Assembly (NCBI RefSeq): GCF_947179165.1
Contig: NC_077247.1
Coordinates: forward strand, 47,412,935 to 47,476,934
Source of the DNA: Solanum dulcamara
Taxonomy: Eukaryota; Streptophyta; Magnoliopsida; Solanales; Solanaceae
Direction of reading: 5' to 3'
Length of the DNA stretch: 64,000 nucleotides
Part shown: piece by piece, positions 34,634 through 45,125 of the stretch
Layout: each line of letters starts with the position of its first letter
Numbering within the stretch: the first letter of the stretch is position 1
Position numbers and translations under genes: made by a program
Notes under the pieces: model-generated
The model's input: only the letters and a program-made list of their open reading frames with translations
Database searches by the model: none
What the model was told of the DNA's origin: nothing

Positions 34634-35924
34634 CTACATATTTGTAGTGGTACTGAGGGACACAAAATCCTTCAACCAAGTAGGAGCTTGTTTAGGCCTA
34701 GTAGACTTTCTAGTAATAGGAGGAACTCCCTCAGAGGAAGAATGAGTAAGGACTGATTCTTTAGGATCAGCTACATTAATAGGCATACTTAGGAGTTTAG
34801 TATAATCAAGTACCTCAGAAGAATCAAGATTCACAACATTCTGCTCCACAGTAGCCTGTACCTCATCTAAAATTACACCTTCTGATGATGTAGTGGTACT
34901 TTTGAGTGACAAAGGAGTAGGTTATATGAACTCTTGAACATCTCCCCCTAACTCCTGACATGTGTCTACAAACAGATGTTATGTGGCATGACAATCAGAA
35001 GTGGCAAAAGGAAATATATCTTCCCTGAAAATAACATGTCTACTTGTAAAGTAGGATCTGGTAGTTAGAGAAAATAAAATATATCCTTTTTGTACTTCAG
35101 AGTAACCCATGTGAACTGCTGACCTTGATCTGGGCATTATTTTATCATGTTCAGTGAGATTCTTAGCAAATACTAGGCATCCAAATGTCCTCAACTGAGA
35201 CATCATTGATTTGATTCCATATAGCCTTTCAAAAGGAGTGTGATACTCAAGTATACTACTGGGTAACCTATTAATTAGATAAGCTACAGCTAATACATAG
35301 TGTCCGTAATACTTAATAGGTATTTTAGCTTGAAACCTTAAAGCTCTTGTTACCTCTAGTAGATGTTTGTGTTTTCTCTTAGCAACACTATTTTGCTGGG
35401 GGATATATGGACAAGACCTTTGATGAATAATTTCAAAATCAGTAAACATGTTAGCACACACTGAATTGACAAATTTTGTGCCATTGTCAGATTTTAGGTC
35501 CTTGACTTGTTTGTCATATTGATTTCTAACATGCTGAAAAAACATTTGAAGAGACACACACATATGAATTCTGTTTAAGCAGAAATAACTAGGTCATTTT
35601 GGAGAAATCATCAACTATTGTAAGAATGTACTTATTGCCATCAAAGTTAGTTGTATTATAGGGTCCCCAGATATCAACATCTATCAAGTCAAAACAGTTA
35701 TTACTTCTGATACTACTAGAAGGAAAAACAAGTCTTGTTTGTTTGGCAAAGGGACAAAGTAAGCACTTAAACACTTTACACAAGCTTTGTTTATTTATAT
35801 CAAACATCTTAGCAAGTACTATTGAGGACACATGTCCAAGTCTTTTATGCCATAGCTCTATATCTGACTCCTGAATCTTTGCATGAACTTTATCCATAAT
35901 AAATGTAGTCTTCTGAAAAATCAC
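34634..35924 (-). pseudogene. copia copy 2 integrase region
   Basis: 35589-35924 has the integrase zinc-binding part (LWHKRLGHV, then CLLCPFAKQ) and the first catalytic Asp in DVDIWGPY. 34979-35563 continues with SDNGTKF (second Asp). The third catalytic residue, normally Glu in the VxERKH context, is Lys here (VAKRKHKHLL). 34634-34912 is the linker to RT. Frames are separate. The lost Glu is also seen in copy 1, so it predates the duplication. Confidence 0.85.
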
Positions 35925-35990
35925 TGATATTTCTTTGAGTTAGTGTGCTCCACAACAGGTATAGACCTCCTTCTTCTTTATCAACTTCCT

Positions 35991-37620
35991 TCACCTTCTC
36001 AGTGTAGAGCTTTGGAGAACACAGAATTCAGGAAAGAAGGAGATTGAACATCCTAACTCCTTTGTGATTCTGCCGATAGACATGAGATTATACTTGAACT
36101 CGGGTGTATGAAATACATTGGTAATCACACTTCTACTTGATAAATTACAAGAACCAATATGAGTCACTTTAGTAGTACCACAATTTGACAAACAAACATC
36201 TTTAGGAACAACCAGCTTTGACATAGAACCTTTTGTCAGCATATCTAGACTGGAAATCATATAATTTGTTGCACCTATATCTACAATCCATACTTTACTA
36301 TTTACATTAAAAATAAGGCTTTACTTGCTGAATTTTTCATATTACAATGAGATGTAGTGGCCTCTGATTTTTGATTCATCATGTTGAGAATATGTTCATA
36401 TTGATCCTTTGTGAATATATAACCTTGAAGTAACTGCCTGATATCTTTCTCATCTTGACTTATAGGCTTAGTATGTGTAGTCACCTCAACTAAAGCTCCA
36501 TTAATACTTTGTTGATGATCAGATGTCCTTCCCCATATTGGTGTATAAGCATCACTCACATTTATGTTTAGATCATAAGAGAAATGAGCTTGAACTAGTT
36601 GCTGAGTTTGACCAGAAGAACCTTTCGAATCAACGTAAGCAGTGTTTGCACTTTGTACCTTTCTCTTAGACTTAAAATCAGGTGGATATCCAACAATTTT
36701 ATAATAAAACTCTTTGGTATGACCTTTACACTTACAGAAATCACAGATTAAGAGTGTATTTTTCTTGAACCTCTGACTAACACCTGAACTATTATTAACT
36801 TTAGAGTACATAGCAGCAAACTCTAAGGTAGAAGAGTTTAGTCCCAAATTACTAATACCTGTAACAACAGATTTTTGGCTCTCATCTCCTACTATCATGG
36901 CATATACTTGATTGATAGTTGGTAGTGGATCTATCGTGAGAATCTGACTCCTAGCTAGATGATATGACTCATTTAGTCCTATTAAAAATTGATATAGCTT
37001 TTGTCTATTCATGTGAGCTACAAACCCTCTAGATTTCTCACAGTTACAATAGGGAGAAGGCACTAACACTTCAAATTCATCCTATAAGGTTTTTAGCCTA
37101 GTATAATATACAGAAACAGAAGCAGTACCCTGCTGTAAAGTGGCAATATCTTTGTGTAAACTATAGGTCCTTGATCAATCTACTCTATCAAATCTCTCTT
37201 GCAAATTAGTCCACACATTCAAAGCACTTGATGCAAATGCAATTCCACTTAGTAAACTCTTTGCAACTGAATTCATTAACAGGATAAAATAGCATTCACC
37301 CTTTTCCATTGCCTCCACAATTCTTCACCATACATTTCCTTCCTGCATATTCCATCAACTAATCCTAATTTGTTCATTCCTAACAAAGCTAGTTTAATTG
37401 ATCGATTCTATAAGGTGTAGTTCTCCACACCAAGCAGCTGAAATGAGATAATGCTAATTCCACTAACATCAGTAGGGCTAAGAAATAGAGGATGGTTATA
37501 GTCAATACCTTGTCCTTGTATGAAATTACTATTTGAAGAGAAAGGTATACCAACTAGTTAAGAATTGTTGTGGTTCTGATTGAGATTCTGAGATGAATCT
37601 AGTATTGTTTCACCTGACAT
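35991..37620 (-). pseudogene. copia copy 2 gag and protease region
   Basis: gag probably began at the ATG at 37620 (MSGETILDSS), but a stop follows about 20 codons later. 36302-37069 is the gag end with the zinc knuckle CDFCKCKGHTKE, in which the last Cys of CCHC is Tyr. The protease follows, with the DIG active site also seen in copy 1, and 35991-36260 continues it. Confidence 0.8.
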
Positions 37621-37808
37621 TTCTTTAATTTCTGGAAGTACTAAATTCCTTTGAAATTTTATTGCGGAAGTAAATGTTGAATGTAGATTTCAGCTTCAAT
37701 GGAGCTTCGATCTGCAGATCAATCTTAAAATTGGATGAATCTATGAATCTAGTTTCAATTCTTTGACTCAAAAACCAGATCACTTCTCACAGTAATCACT
37801 GTGACAAA

Positions 37809-37820
37809 GCTCTGATACCA
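37809..37820 (-). promoter_or_regulatory. Primer-binding site of the copia element
   Basis: On the - strand it reads TGGTATCAGAGC, directly after the 5' LTR end. This is complementary to the 3' end of initiator tRNA-Met, the usual primer of plant copia elements. Confidence 0.9.
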
Positions 37821-38079
37821 TGAACGTAAGTGGGGAGTCTGCAAAAGAAGAAGAAGAAGAAGCAACATATCTATTGAATAATTAATCTCAAAGCTCACTG
37901 ATTACAATAGCTAACTGTTGTATATATAGCAGTGGTTAGTTTGTAACTAAATTTGTTATCTAACTAATCTGTTGAATAGTTAGTTATAATTACTAATCAA
38001 TAATTGACTAATCTACCCTTGCTTCTAACTAACTTCTCATTAATACACTAATCTTCTTATTAACTTTTATATCACAACA
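37821..38079 (-). repeat. 5' LTR of copia copy 2
   Basis: 259 bp, TGAACGTAAG to ATCACAACA on the + strand. It has an AAG/AGA microsatellite near its start that the other LTR lacks. Confidence 0.9.
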
Positions 38080-38084
38080 CATTC

Positions 38085-38929
38085 ATTAGAAAGTAATTTG
38101 ACTAAATTATCAGTATTTATTACTCTTCTTTAGTTAACACTTATCTCTTTTACAACACATTAATATCTCTACACATTTTTGACCAAAGATAAAGATGAAA
38201 ACAAACAACTAATTATACTTTTTTTAAAAATAATAATTATATAGGATCATCTTTTTTAATAAGCACGACAGTAAATTGGACTGGAGAAAGTAGATGTATT
38301 AATTGAAATTTGAGATTATTTGGCCTAATTTTTCTTCGTAAAAACAAGGTATATGTTTAGGTACAATCACACAGTAAACTCAAGCAATTTTTCTTCCAAA
38401 AGTGTGGCTTTGAAGTTTGAAGAGAGGGAATCCGCAACTCGCGCTAATTTTTTTCTAAAAAAATTCAACCCCCCAACCCGTATCTGCATAAAGCCAAATT
38501 CGTCCCGCCCCAGTTGCCATCCTCAAGTTTTTTTTTAATCCATTTAAACGTACGTGATTTAAAAGGAATCGCATATTTTCTTTTTCTTTCTTATCACTTA
38601 ATTAGCTTGATTAAAATATTATTACAGTTCACTTTCATTGATATTAACGGCAAGCTAACTGCTAACATGCTTCTATGTAAAAATAGATCAGATCGAACTT
38701 AGTAGTTTTAGGAAACTTACGGGTTAATATAGGTTGATTATTGGCTATTATATTCGTGCATTGCTTATAATTACTCGATACATAGGCGTTGAATAAAGTT
38801 GTTTCTTCCATATATGTCTTTGATGCCTGAGGAATTAATTTAGAACCATTTTGTGAATGCTCCTCTAGTTCCTAAATAAGCTCGTTTTCTTGATACCATA
38901 ATTGGAAATAGTACTCATTCCATAATTTT
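38085..38929. other. Downstream module of the ERF unit (after ERF-C)
   Basis: No gene. It matches the module after the ghost locus (50180-50710) and partly those after ERF-A (4560-5400) and ERF-D (43140-43520): 'acaaacaactaattatactt', 'agatcagatcgaactt' and 'tgaatgctcctctag'. It ends in 'ataattggaaata', where the LINE fragment begins. Confidence 0.65.
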
Positions 38930-39575
38930 CCAGAGTTGTTCCTGGTCAAAAGCTTGTATACGGAAGTTGTTATCACAGTGCCTTTGGGGTTTGGTCTCCA
39001 TATAGCAGTATCCCTGAATGTTAGAAAAGTGTAGGTGCATTTTAGAAGATACTCAATGTCTTTTGTTACCTCAAAGGATATGGATTTTGAATTTTGAAAC
39101 CCCCCACTCCATAATTTGATATGAAGTCTCCAATAGTAGTGATGCTATTCTCATCCATATGAAGCGGTCCATGGATTAATTCTCTAATAGTCCTGCCATT
39201 TGGTAGCCATCTATCGTACCAAAAAGAAGTGGACAATTCATTTCAAGAACCCATTCCATACCTAATTTACAAACGTTCCATTCTTGCATCAGGTTTTTTC
39301 ATAACCTGCTATGGAACTTTGCTATGTGACTATCAACATTAAGCGTCTCATCCTTAGTGTATTTATTTAGGAGAGTTGATGTTCATAGAGTATTAGGGTG
39401 TTTAAAGGCTTTCCAAGCAAATTTTGTCAATAAAGCCAAATTTTAATGTCCGTACGTGGTGCTCCTAATCCACCTTCCAGTTTCCTTTGTGTTACCACCT
39501 TCCACTTTATCGTGTAAAGCTTCCTTTTATCGCTTGTTTACCCCATATAAAATATCTTGGATTTGATCAATTTTC
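38930..39575 (-). mobile_element. LINE fragment, inverted 5' part (RT end / zf-RVT region)
   Basis: The - strand encodes, with frame breaks, sequence typical of plant non-LTR elements: YMG-KQAIK near the RT end, FAWKAFKHPNT-like and LLLLWYDRWLPNG-like stretches. This is the reverse-transcriptase C-terminal and zf-RVT neighbourhood. It lies head-to-head with the 3' part at 39580-40060. Confidence 0.65.
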
Positions 39576-39579
39576 TTGG

Positions 39580-40060
39580 TGATGTAGTTGGATAGTTTCG
39601 TAAATTACATAATATGCGTTGATAGATTATTGCAAATCATTGACTCCATCAACATTATCAAAAACAGAGTGCAAATGCAAATTAAACATTGTTTCAGACA
39701 AGGAAACCAAGTTGTAGACTGGTTAGCAAAGTTGGCTTCTACTTCTCACCACCAGATGCTCATCACCCAATTTTATACCATTCTCCCTAGACAAGCTAAG
39801 GGTCCCTTTCTACTAGACAAATGGCAAATGCCTAGTATTAGGAGCAAATATGATAGAGCAAATTTCTTTGTAAGCTAGTTGTTTTCTTCTTCGTAGATTT
39901 ATAGAAGGCTCTGTAGTAGATTTTGTAAGCCTTCTGACTTTTATGAGTGATTGCATCAATCAAGACTCAGTGTTGTATTGAGGTCAGGTCTAGCCCCCTT
40001 TGCTCTTTTTTTCCGCTAATACAACACAATCCTATTGGGGTAATTGATTAAAAAAGAAAC
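39580..40060 (+). mobile_element. LINE fragment, 3' part with RNase H end and 3' UTR
   Basis: The + strand frame at 39588-39878 ends an RNase-H-like domain with IKHCFRQGNQVVDWLAKLAS, a hallmark of plant LINE RNase H tails. A 3' UTR with 'gctaatacaacacaatcc' follows, and then an A-rich end near 40055. Confidence 0.75.
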
Positions 40061-40061
40061 A

Positions 40062-41125
40062 TGCCTTGGCCAGGGTGTTTCTTCCTACTATGTTTAAAAG
40101 GAATTTTTCTTATTCGACAATTAGTGTGAATGGTCTTTAATTTATAACTTTGTTACTGCTTGTTCAAATTTGGTTTGCGAAAAAAAAAATCCTTATTTGG
40201 TAAATGAGTTTCAATGGTCTTTATGACCTTAGACTGCTTTGTTCTTCAGTGACATTTTGAGATGTTGGAGTGAAGAGAAAAAGTCATCTTAAATATTTTT
40301 ATATAAACTCTTGTAGTGCCAATAAGAAGGCAGTGGAAATAAGAGTAAGAAAACGTTTAGAAAGTAAATATTTTGTCTTCTCATTTTGTGTTGTTGGGTT
40401 TTCTTTAAAATAAATTTGTGTTTCTAAATCTTAATTTAATAGAAGTTGAATTCTAGGAATACACTTTAATGGTGAAATATCTTTAACAATAGTGTCATAG
40501 GCACGCCACCTCAAGCTATGAATTTTTCATGATTTACAAGAATTTTTAATACCTTGGAGCTAGGAAGTTGAATTCTTCTCTCTCTAGGGCAATTTTTTGG
40601 ACTTGGGGGTGAATTACGACCTTGAGATGCTTTTATAATGTTTCCATGTGCGCTATCGTGCAGTGACATCTTGGTCGCGCAGCAAGGTAGAAGCCATTGC
40701 CTTTAGTGCGCTATCGCACATCTGATACTTGGTTGCTTGAGCATTGTCTAGTAAAATGGGTATAACTTCTTGCACAAATATCATATTGACAAACAGTTGA
40801 TTGAGTTGAAAAATTAAATTTGCAGATCTTTAATTTGATCGGAATAATCAATGCAACTCTTCATATTTTAGGAGATATGCTTGTTTGAAGTTAGACATTG
40901 AGCAAACTCAAACAAAAAACTGTGTTGGTAGCTACGGAAGCTTTCAAACCAATTTGTGCTAGAGTTTGCTTAGAACCTTAATTCACATTCCAACTCAGTT
41001 CTTCTCATATTTAAGATTTTACCTTTTCACTTTGATACAATTAAATTCATTGGGTTCGAGTTTAATTCCATGCGTAAAACAATTCAAACCATTGCTCGAA
41101 GGTACGAAATGTTATACCATGTGTC
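40062..41125. other. Intergenic region, possible LTR relic
   Basis: No gene. About 40560-40900 has 'gcgctatcg' words and 'ggtataacttcttgcac' with 'ttaggagatatg', similar in style to the LTR remnant at 47480-47660. No ends or duplications were found. Confidence 0.35.
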
Positions 41126-41129
41126 ACCT

Positions 41130-42500
41130 TACTTATTTTAAAATTATTGTTACTAAAGGTGTTGTGTAACTAAACTAATAAATTTCCCTTTTCAGTGATT
41201 CACTTACCTTTGAGTATTGTTGTTTAGTTATGAACTTAAGATTAATGAAATATTTTCTGGTAAAGAATGTAGTGGACCTTAAGAGAATTATCCAAGTCAA
41301 AATTCACTTAATTTTAGCTTTTAGCTAAATAGTTAGTGTAATGGCTATATTAGTCAATCATTCAATAATTATTTTTCCAATATGAATTTTTGGATAACTA
41401 TTTAAAATGGCTATTGAAATTTGAAAGAGTATCCGCCATGCTTGCATCATTATATTTGGTTTTTATGTATTATTGTAACTGATATATGCAAAAGATGTAG
41501 CTAAATGTAAACTGTAAGCATATCAATACAAAATTATTTCTATTAACTAAATTATGCTTTTTAAGAACTTTTTGTCATGGGTTTTAGGAATTCTGACTAA
41601 ACTAAGATTTATTTATCATATATATATATTTTTAAAAACAATTATTTGGTTGTTTCATTATTATATGTAGCTTATTATAATATATAATAATTAAGTTCTT
41701 TATCGTTGAAATAATTATTACTATATGAATATGTGGATGCATAACCTAAAAAGTGTATGATTGATTGAATATACGACAACGTATAACGACATACATATTT
41801 TTAATGAGTTAAAATAACAATTATATTTGTTGTTATATTATGTAATTTGTGCCATCTAAAATAACATGTATGCCTATTTTATGAATAATACATATTCTAC
41901 TTGTGCATAGTCTTAATATTCTATTATTGAAAAACATTAGTAAATTGACAAAATTTGATTTTGTTTTAACCTATCAAATACAAAATGCAAATGAAATTCA
42001 ATATTTGTAAATTGTTTAGTGTTCGCCCGAAAAATCTTTAAAACTTTTCTTTTGGACAAATAGCAAAAGGAATAATAATAATTAGGTTTTCTTTATTTGT
42101 CGAGGGTACCCGTTGGGAATAGAAAAAAACAATAAAACATGCCGTTTCATATAACAATCAGGTATTAAAAGATAAAAATTAAATGTGAACAAATCATTCT
42201 CATATATCAGAATAAATCATAAAAATATTGCTTAATTAAGTGTGTGTTTGGTTCAAGGGATGAAATTATTATTTTTTTGTTTTGGAAAATAAGCTATTTA
42301 GTACTTGTATACCTTTTTTTATTTGGCAAATAAATTAAAAAAATATCACCCCAAAATATTATGTAGCCTAATGAATAATGAAGTTGGACTGAAATTTATT
42401 ATTTCTACTATTTTGTTTTGAAAAGTCAATATTTTTCATTTTCAAACAATTTATATGTATAATGTATTTACTAAACTACTCAAAAACGCGATGAAATTCA
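41130..42500 (+). repeat. Upstream modules M1 (part) and M2 of ERF-D
   Basis: M1-like sequence to about 41700, then M2 with the landmark 'gtaatttgtgcc' near 41841. A proximal block 42040-42400 ('taattaagtgtgtgtttggttc', 'ttggaaaataa') recurs before the ghost locus at 49980-50037. Confidence 0.65.
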
Positions 42501-42504
42501 TTAT

Positions 42505-42641
42505 TGGACCAAATATATCCCCCTTGAGAAAATGAGAAACAACTATATATAAACCAGTTTTCATCATCCTTTTTTCACTCACTGAGTCTTCCCTGTATAC
42601 AACTTTTATATTTTCATATAAAATTCCTTGTATATTTTCAG
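42505..42641 (+). promoter_or_regulatory. Core promoter of ERF-D
   Basis: TGGACCAAATATATCCCC and CTTGAGAAA precede TATATAAA at 42546-42553. CACTCACTGAGTCTTC follows, then TTTTCAG directly before the ATG. Confidence 0.75.
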
Positions 42642-42968
42642 ATGGCAGAGAGAGATAACGGCGATGCAGCTGCGGTGACGGTGACTGTTACCCCAATTGT
42701 GGTTCGATATAGGGGTGTTAGGAAGAGGCCGAGGGGGAGGTACGGAGCTGATATTACAAACCCCATCCAGAAGGTACGTGTCTGGCTTGGAACTTTTGAT
42801 ACGCCCGAACAAGCAACAAGGGCTTATGATACCGCGGCCAGGATGTATCGCGGCTCTAAAGCCAAACTTAATTTCCCGGATAACGTAGAAATTCCTAATA
42901 AAAATGAGGAGAATCTCCATCATGAGCTCAATCTTGACCTCACCCTTGCTCTGCCAGGGAACATGTGA
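42642..42968 (+). CDS. ERF-D: minimal AP2/ERF factor with EAR-like C-terminus
   Basis: 108 codons; the smallest intact member. The AP2/ERF domain at about 22-79 takes up over half the protein. Arg147, Arg150 and Arg152 of the AtERF1 numbering are kept, as are a basic residue at 156 (Arg) and Arg170, but Trp154 is Arg, Glu160 is Asp and Arg162 is Thr. A short polar linker leads to [13 protein letters not shown] (residues 96-108), an LxLxL EAR-like end. It is likely a nuclear repressor or a competitor of other ERFs; the basic substitution at 154 could keep DNA affinity while changing specificity. The core promoter and frame are both intact. Confidence 0.87.
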   Translation: MAERDNGDAAAVTVTVTPIVVRYRGVRKRPRGRYGADITNPIQKVRVWLGTFDTPEQATRAYDTAARMYRGSKAKLNFPDNVEIPNKNEENLHHELNLDLTLALPGNM

Positions 42969-43385
42969 AATAGTTTAATTTCCATTTTAGATTTTTTTTT
43001 GTAAGAAAAAACAATAATACAGAAATCTTTTCGAAGTAATGTTGTATTAATTTAGAAACTTAATTATGTCTGCTTCGTTGTATCAGTTGAATTCTGTTGA
43101 TGAATTTTTATTTGGTTGCATTGTTCGGGTTTGTTTATGTTCCATTTTAATTCACCCGTGCGCCCGTTGCCATCCCTAAGTCTTTTTATCATTTAATTTA
43201 AACGTAAGTGAATTGGAAGGGATCACAGATCTTCTTTTTCTTTCTTAATCACTTCACTTAATTAGCTTGATTAAGACATTATTACATTTCAGTTTCATTG
43301 ATATTAACTATAAGCTAATAAGCTATAATGCTTCTATGTAAAAATAGATCAGATCGAACTTCAAAGTTTTGGGAAATTTATGAGT

Positions 43386-43420
<35 letters not shown>

Positions 43421-43581
43421 CCTTCAGAGTAATTATTTCTTCTATATGTCGTTGATGCCTGAGTAATTAACTTAGAACCAGTTTGTGAATGTTCCTCTAA
43501 TGCCTAAATTAAATAAGCTCGTTTTCTCCTCCAACATATTTTCCAAGTCTATAGTTCATGTGTATGTAACAGGGTACGAAG
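42969..43581. other. 3' UTR and downstream module of ERF-D
   Basis: No gene. The 3' UTR ('ttccattttagatttttt', 'aaacaataatacag') is the reference for the ghost locus. The downstream module has 'agatcagatcgaactt' near 43346 and a (TA)n tract at 43388-43418. The block 'ctcctccaacatattttcc' (43528) recurs after ERF-F at 49328. Confidence 0.6.
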
Positions 43582-43753
43582 CAGTGGCGGAGCCATATAC
43601 ACTTAAGGGGTGTCCAACACTTCTTCGTCGAAAAATTACACTGTATAGCTAGATAAAAATATTATATATATTATATTGACATTCATTGACTTCTACGCTA
43701 TTTAGCTTCTTTATATTTTGACACCCCTAATCGAAATTTTGGCTCCGCCACCG
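43582..43753. mobile_element. hAT-type MITE, CAGTGGCGGAGCCA family
   Basis: 172 bp with terminal inverted repeats CAGTGGCGGAGCCA and TGGCTCCGCCACCG. The 8-bp target-site duplication is GTACGAAG / ATACGAAG (43574-43581 and 43754-43761). The paralogous flank of ERF-F (about 49372-49385) shows the empty site. Confidence 0.9.
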
Positions 43754-43761
43754 ATACGAAG

Positions 43762-44762
43762 GTTCAAGTCCAATGACAATATAGGTAACTCGCAAGATAT
43801 AAGATATAAACGATGTGGTCTTCTAAACTTTGATTTATTTGCAATGAGTTTACTTTTCGGAAAATGCAGTTTAAGTTTAATTTATTCCTACCATTACGTA
43901 TAATTAATCGGGCCTAATTAATTCCCCAAGTTTAATTAACCAATTATTGTTTTCTTATCTCACTTTTACCATCTTAAAAGTACACATTTCATCCCTTCCG
44001 TACATGTAAATTTATCTCTCTGTCTTTTCCTTTACTTTGTATCAACATGGAAATTGGAGAGTATTTTGCACAATAGGTAATTACTCTTTTTAGATGTTGA
44101 CATTTTTTTATTATTTGGATTTAATATAGTATTGAATGTTTTCTACTACTTTGTTGATCCAGTTGTTAATAGTTTTTGAGAATCTAACAGTTTCATTTTC
44201 CACTGTTATTCTATGAATATGCGGATGCATCATGCATAACATAAAAAGTGTATAATTCATTGATTATATGACAACGTAAAATGAAATACTTATTTTATTG
44301 AATTAGGATAAAAATTATATTTGCCGTATATATAATATGTAATTTGTGCCAACTAAACTAACATTTATACTTATCATATATATAATTTATAATCTACTTT
44401 ACTTGTGCATAGTTAAAATATTATATTATTGAAAAATATTAGTAATTCGACCGAACCTTAATTAGTTTTAACCTATCAAATACCAAAATGCAAATTAAAT
44501 TCAATATCTGTAAATTGATTGGTGATCCCCCAAAAAATCTTTAAAAAACATTTTTTTGGATCTCCTTATTTTCTTAACTTGAGTAAAAATTAAAAAAAAA
44601 AAAAAAGAAGGACAAATAGCAAATGGAAAAAAAAATTAACTTTCCTTTATTTGTTGAGGTTGGGTGGGGGATGCCCCGTTGAGAAAATAGAAAAAGACAT
44701 AATAACAGTCAGGTATTAAAAGATATAAATTAAATATAAATCTATGATTTCTTTATTTTCAG
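43762..44762. other. Upstream region of ERF-E, core promoter missing
   Basis: M2 is present (landmark near 44339), followed by the proximal block to 'aggtattaaaagatataaat'. In ERF-D several hundred bp with the TATA box follow this point. Here the sequence passes in about 40 bp to 'ttattttcag' and the ATG, so the core promoter is deleted. Confidence 0.65.
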
Positions 44763-45125
44763 ATGGCTGAGAGAAAAAAAGGTGATGCAGTTGTACCCTC
44801 AACTGAGGTGCGTTATGGAGGTGTGAGGAAGAGGGCCGGGGGGAAGTACGGAGCTGAAATTACAAACCCCTTCAAGAAGGTACACCGGAACAAACTGCTA
44901 GGGCTTATGATAGATAGGGTGGCGAGGAAGTATCGCCGCCCTAAACCCATAATAACTAATTTTCCATTGACAAATGATTTTATCGAGGATCAACCACCAA
45001 TCACCAATGCGGAGGATCTCAATCTTGACCTCACCCAGCTTATGTCAACATTTGTTATCAAGTATCGCATGCATCACATTTTTAGAAGAAATAATTTAAT
45101 TTCCCTTGTATCATTCACACTCTAG
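44763..45125 (+). pseudogene. ERF-E: decayed AP2/ERF gene
   Basis: An open frame of 120 codons remains but it is not a working ERF. Compared with ERF-D, 25 bp are lost after the codons for NPFKKV, removing the VWLGTFD strand. About 4 bp are gained before VARKYRRP, so the helix region is read out of frame and the frame is restored afterwards. Arg147 is Gly, Pro153 Ala and Trp154 Gly. The EAR-like segment is cut after LNLDLT, and the rest reads into former 3' UTR ('tttttagaagaaata'), ending FRRNNLISLVSFTL. The TATA region is also missing. A short transcript cannot be excluded, but DNA binding is very unlikely. Confidence 0.8.

Larger units (their letters stand above)
30234..36609. repeat. Tandem segmental duplication, copy 2
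   Basis: It matches 23811-30233 and contains the second ERF-C and the same part of the copia element, but here the element continues to its 5' LTR at 38079. The junction reads 'gctgagtttattaatgag', a fusion of copia gag to the ERF-B/C spacer. Confidence 0.9.
32802..38079 (-). mobile_element. Ty1/copia retrotransposon, full-length but decayed
   Basis: 5,278 bp with two LTRs, a 5-bp target-site duplication CATTC (32797-32801 and 38080-38084), a primer-binding site and a polypurine tract. The - strand order is gag, protease, integrase, reverse transcriptase, RNase H, which defines Ty1/copia. Every domain has frame breaks, and the two LTRs differ considerably (240 and 259 bp), so the insertion is old. 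Confidence 0.92.
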
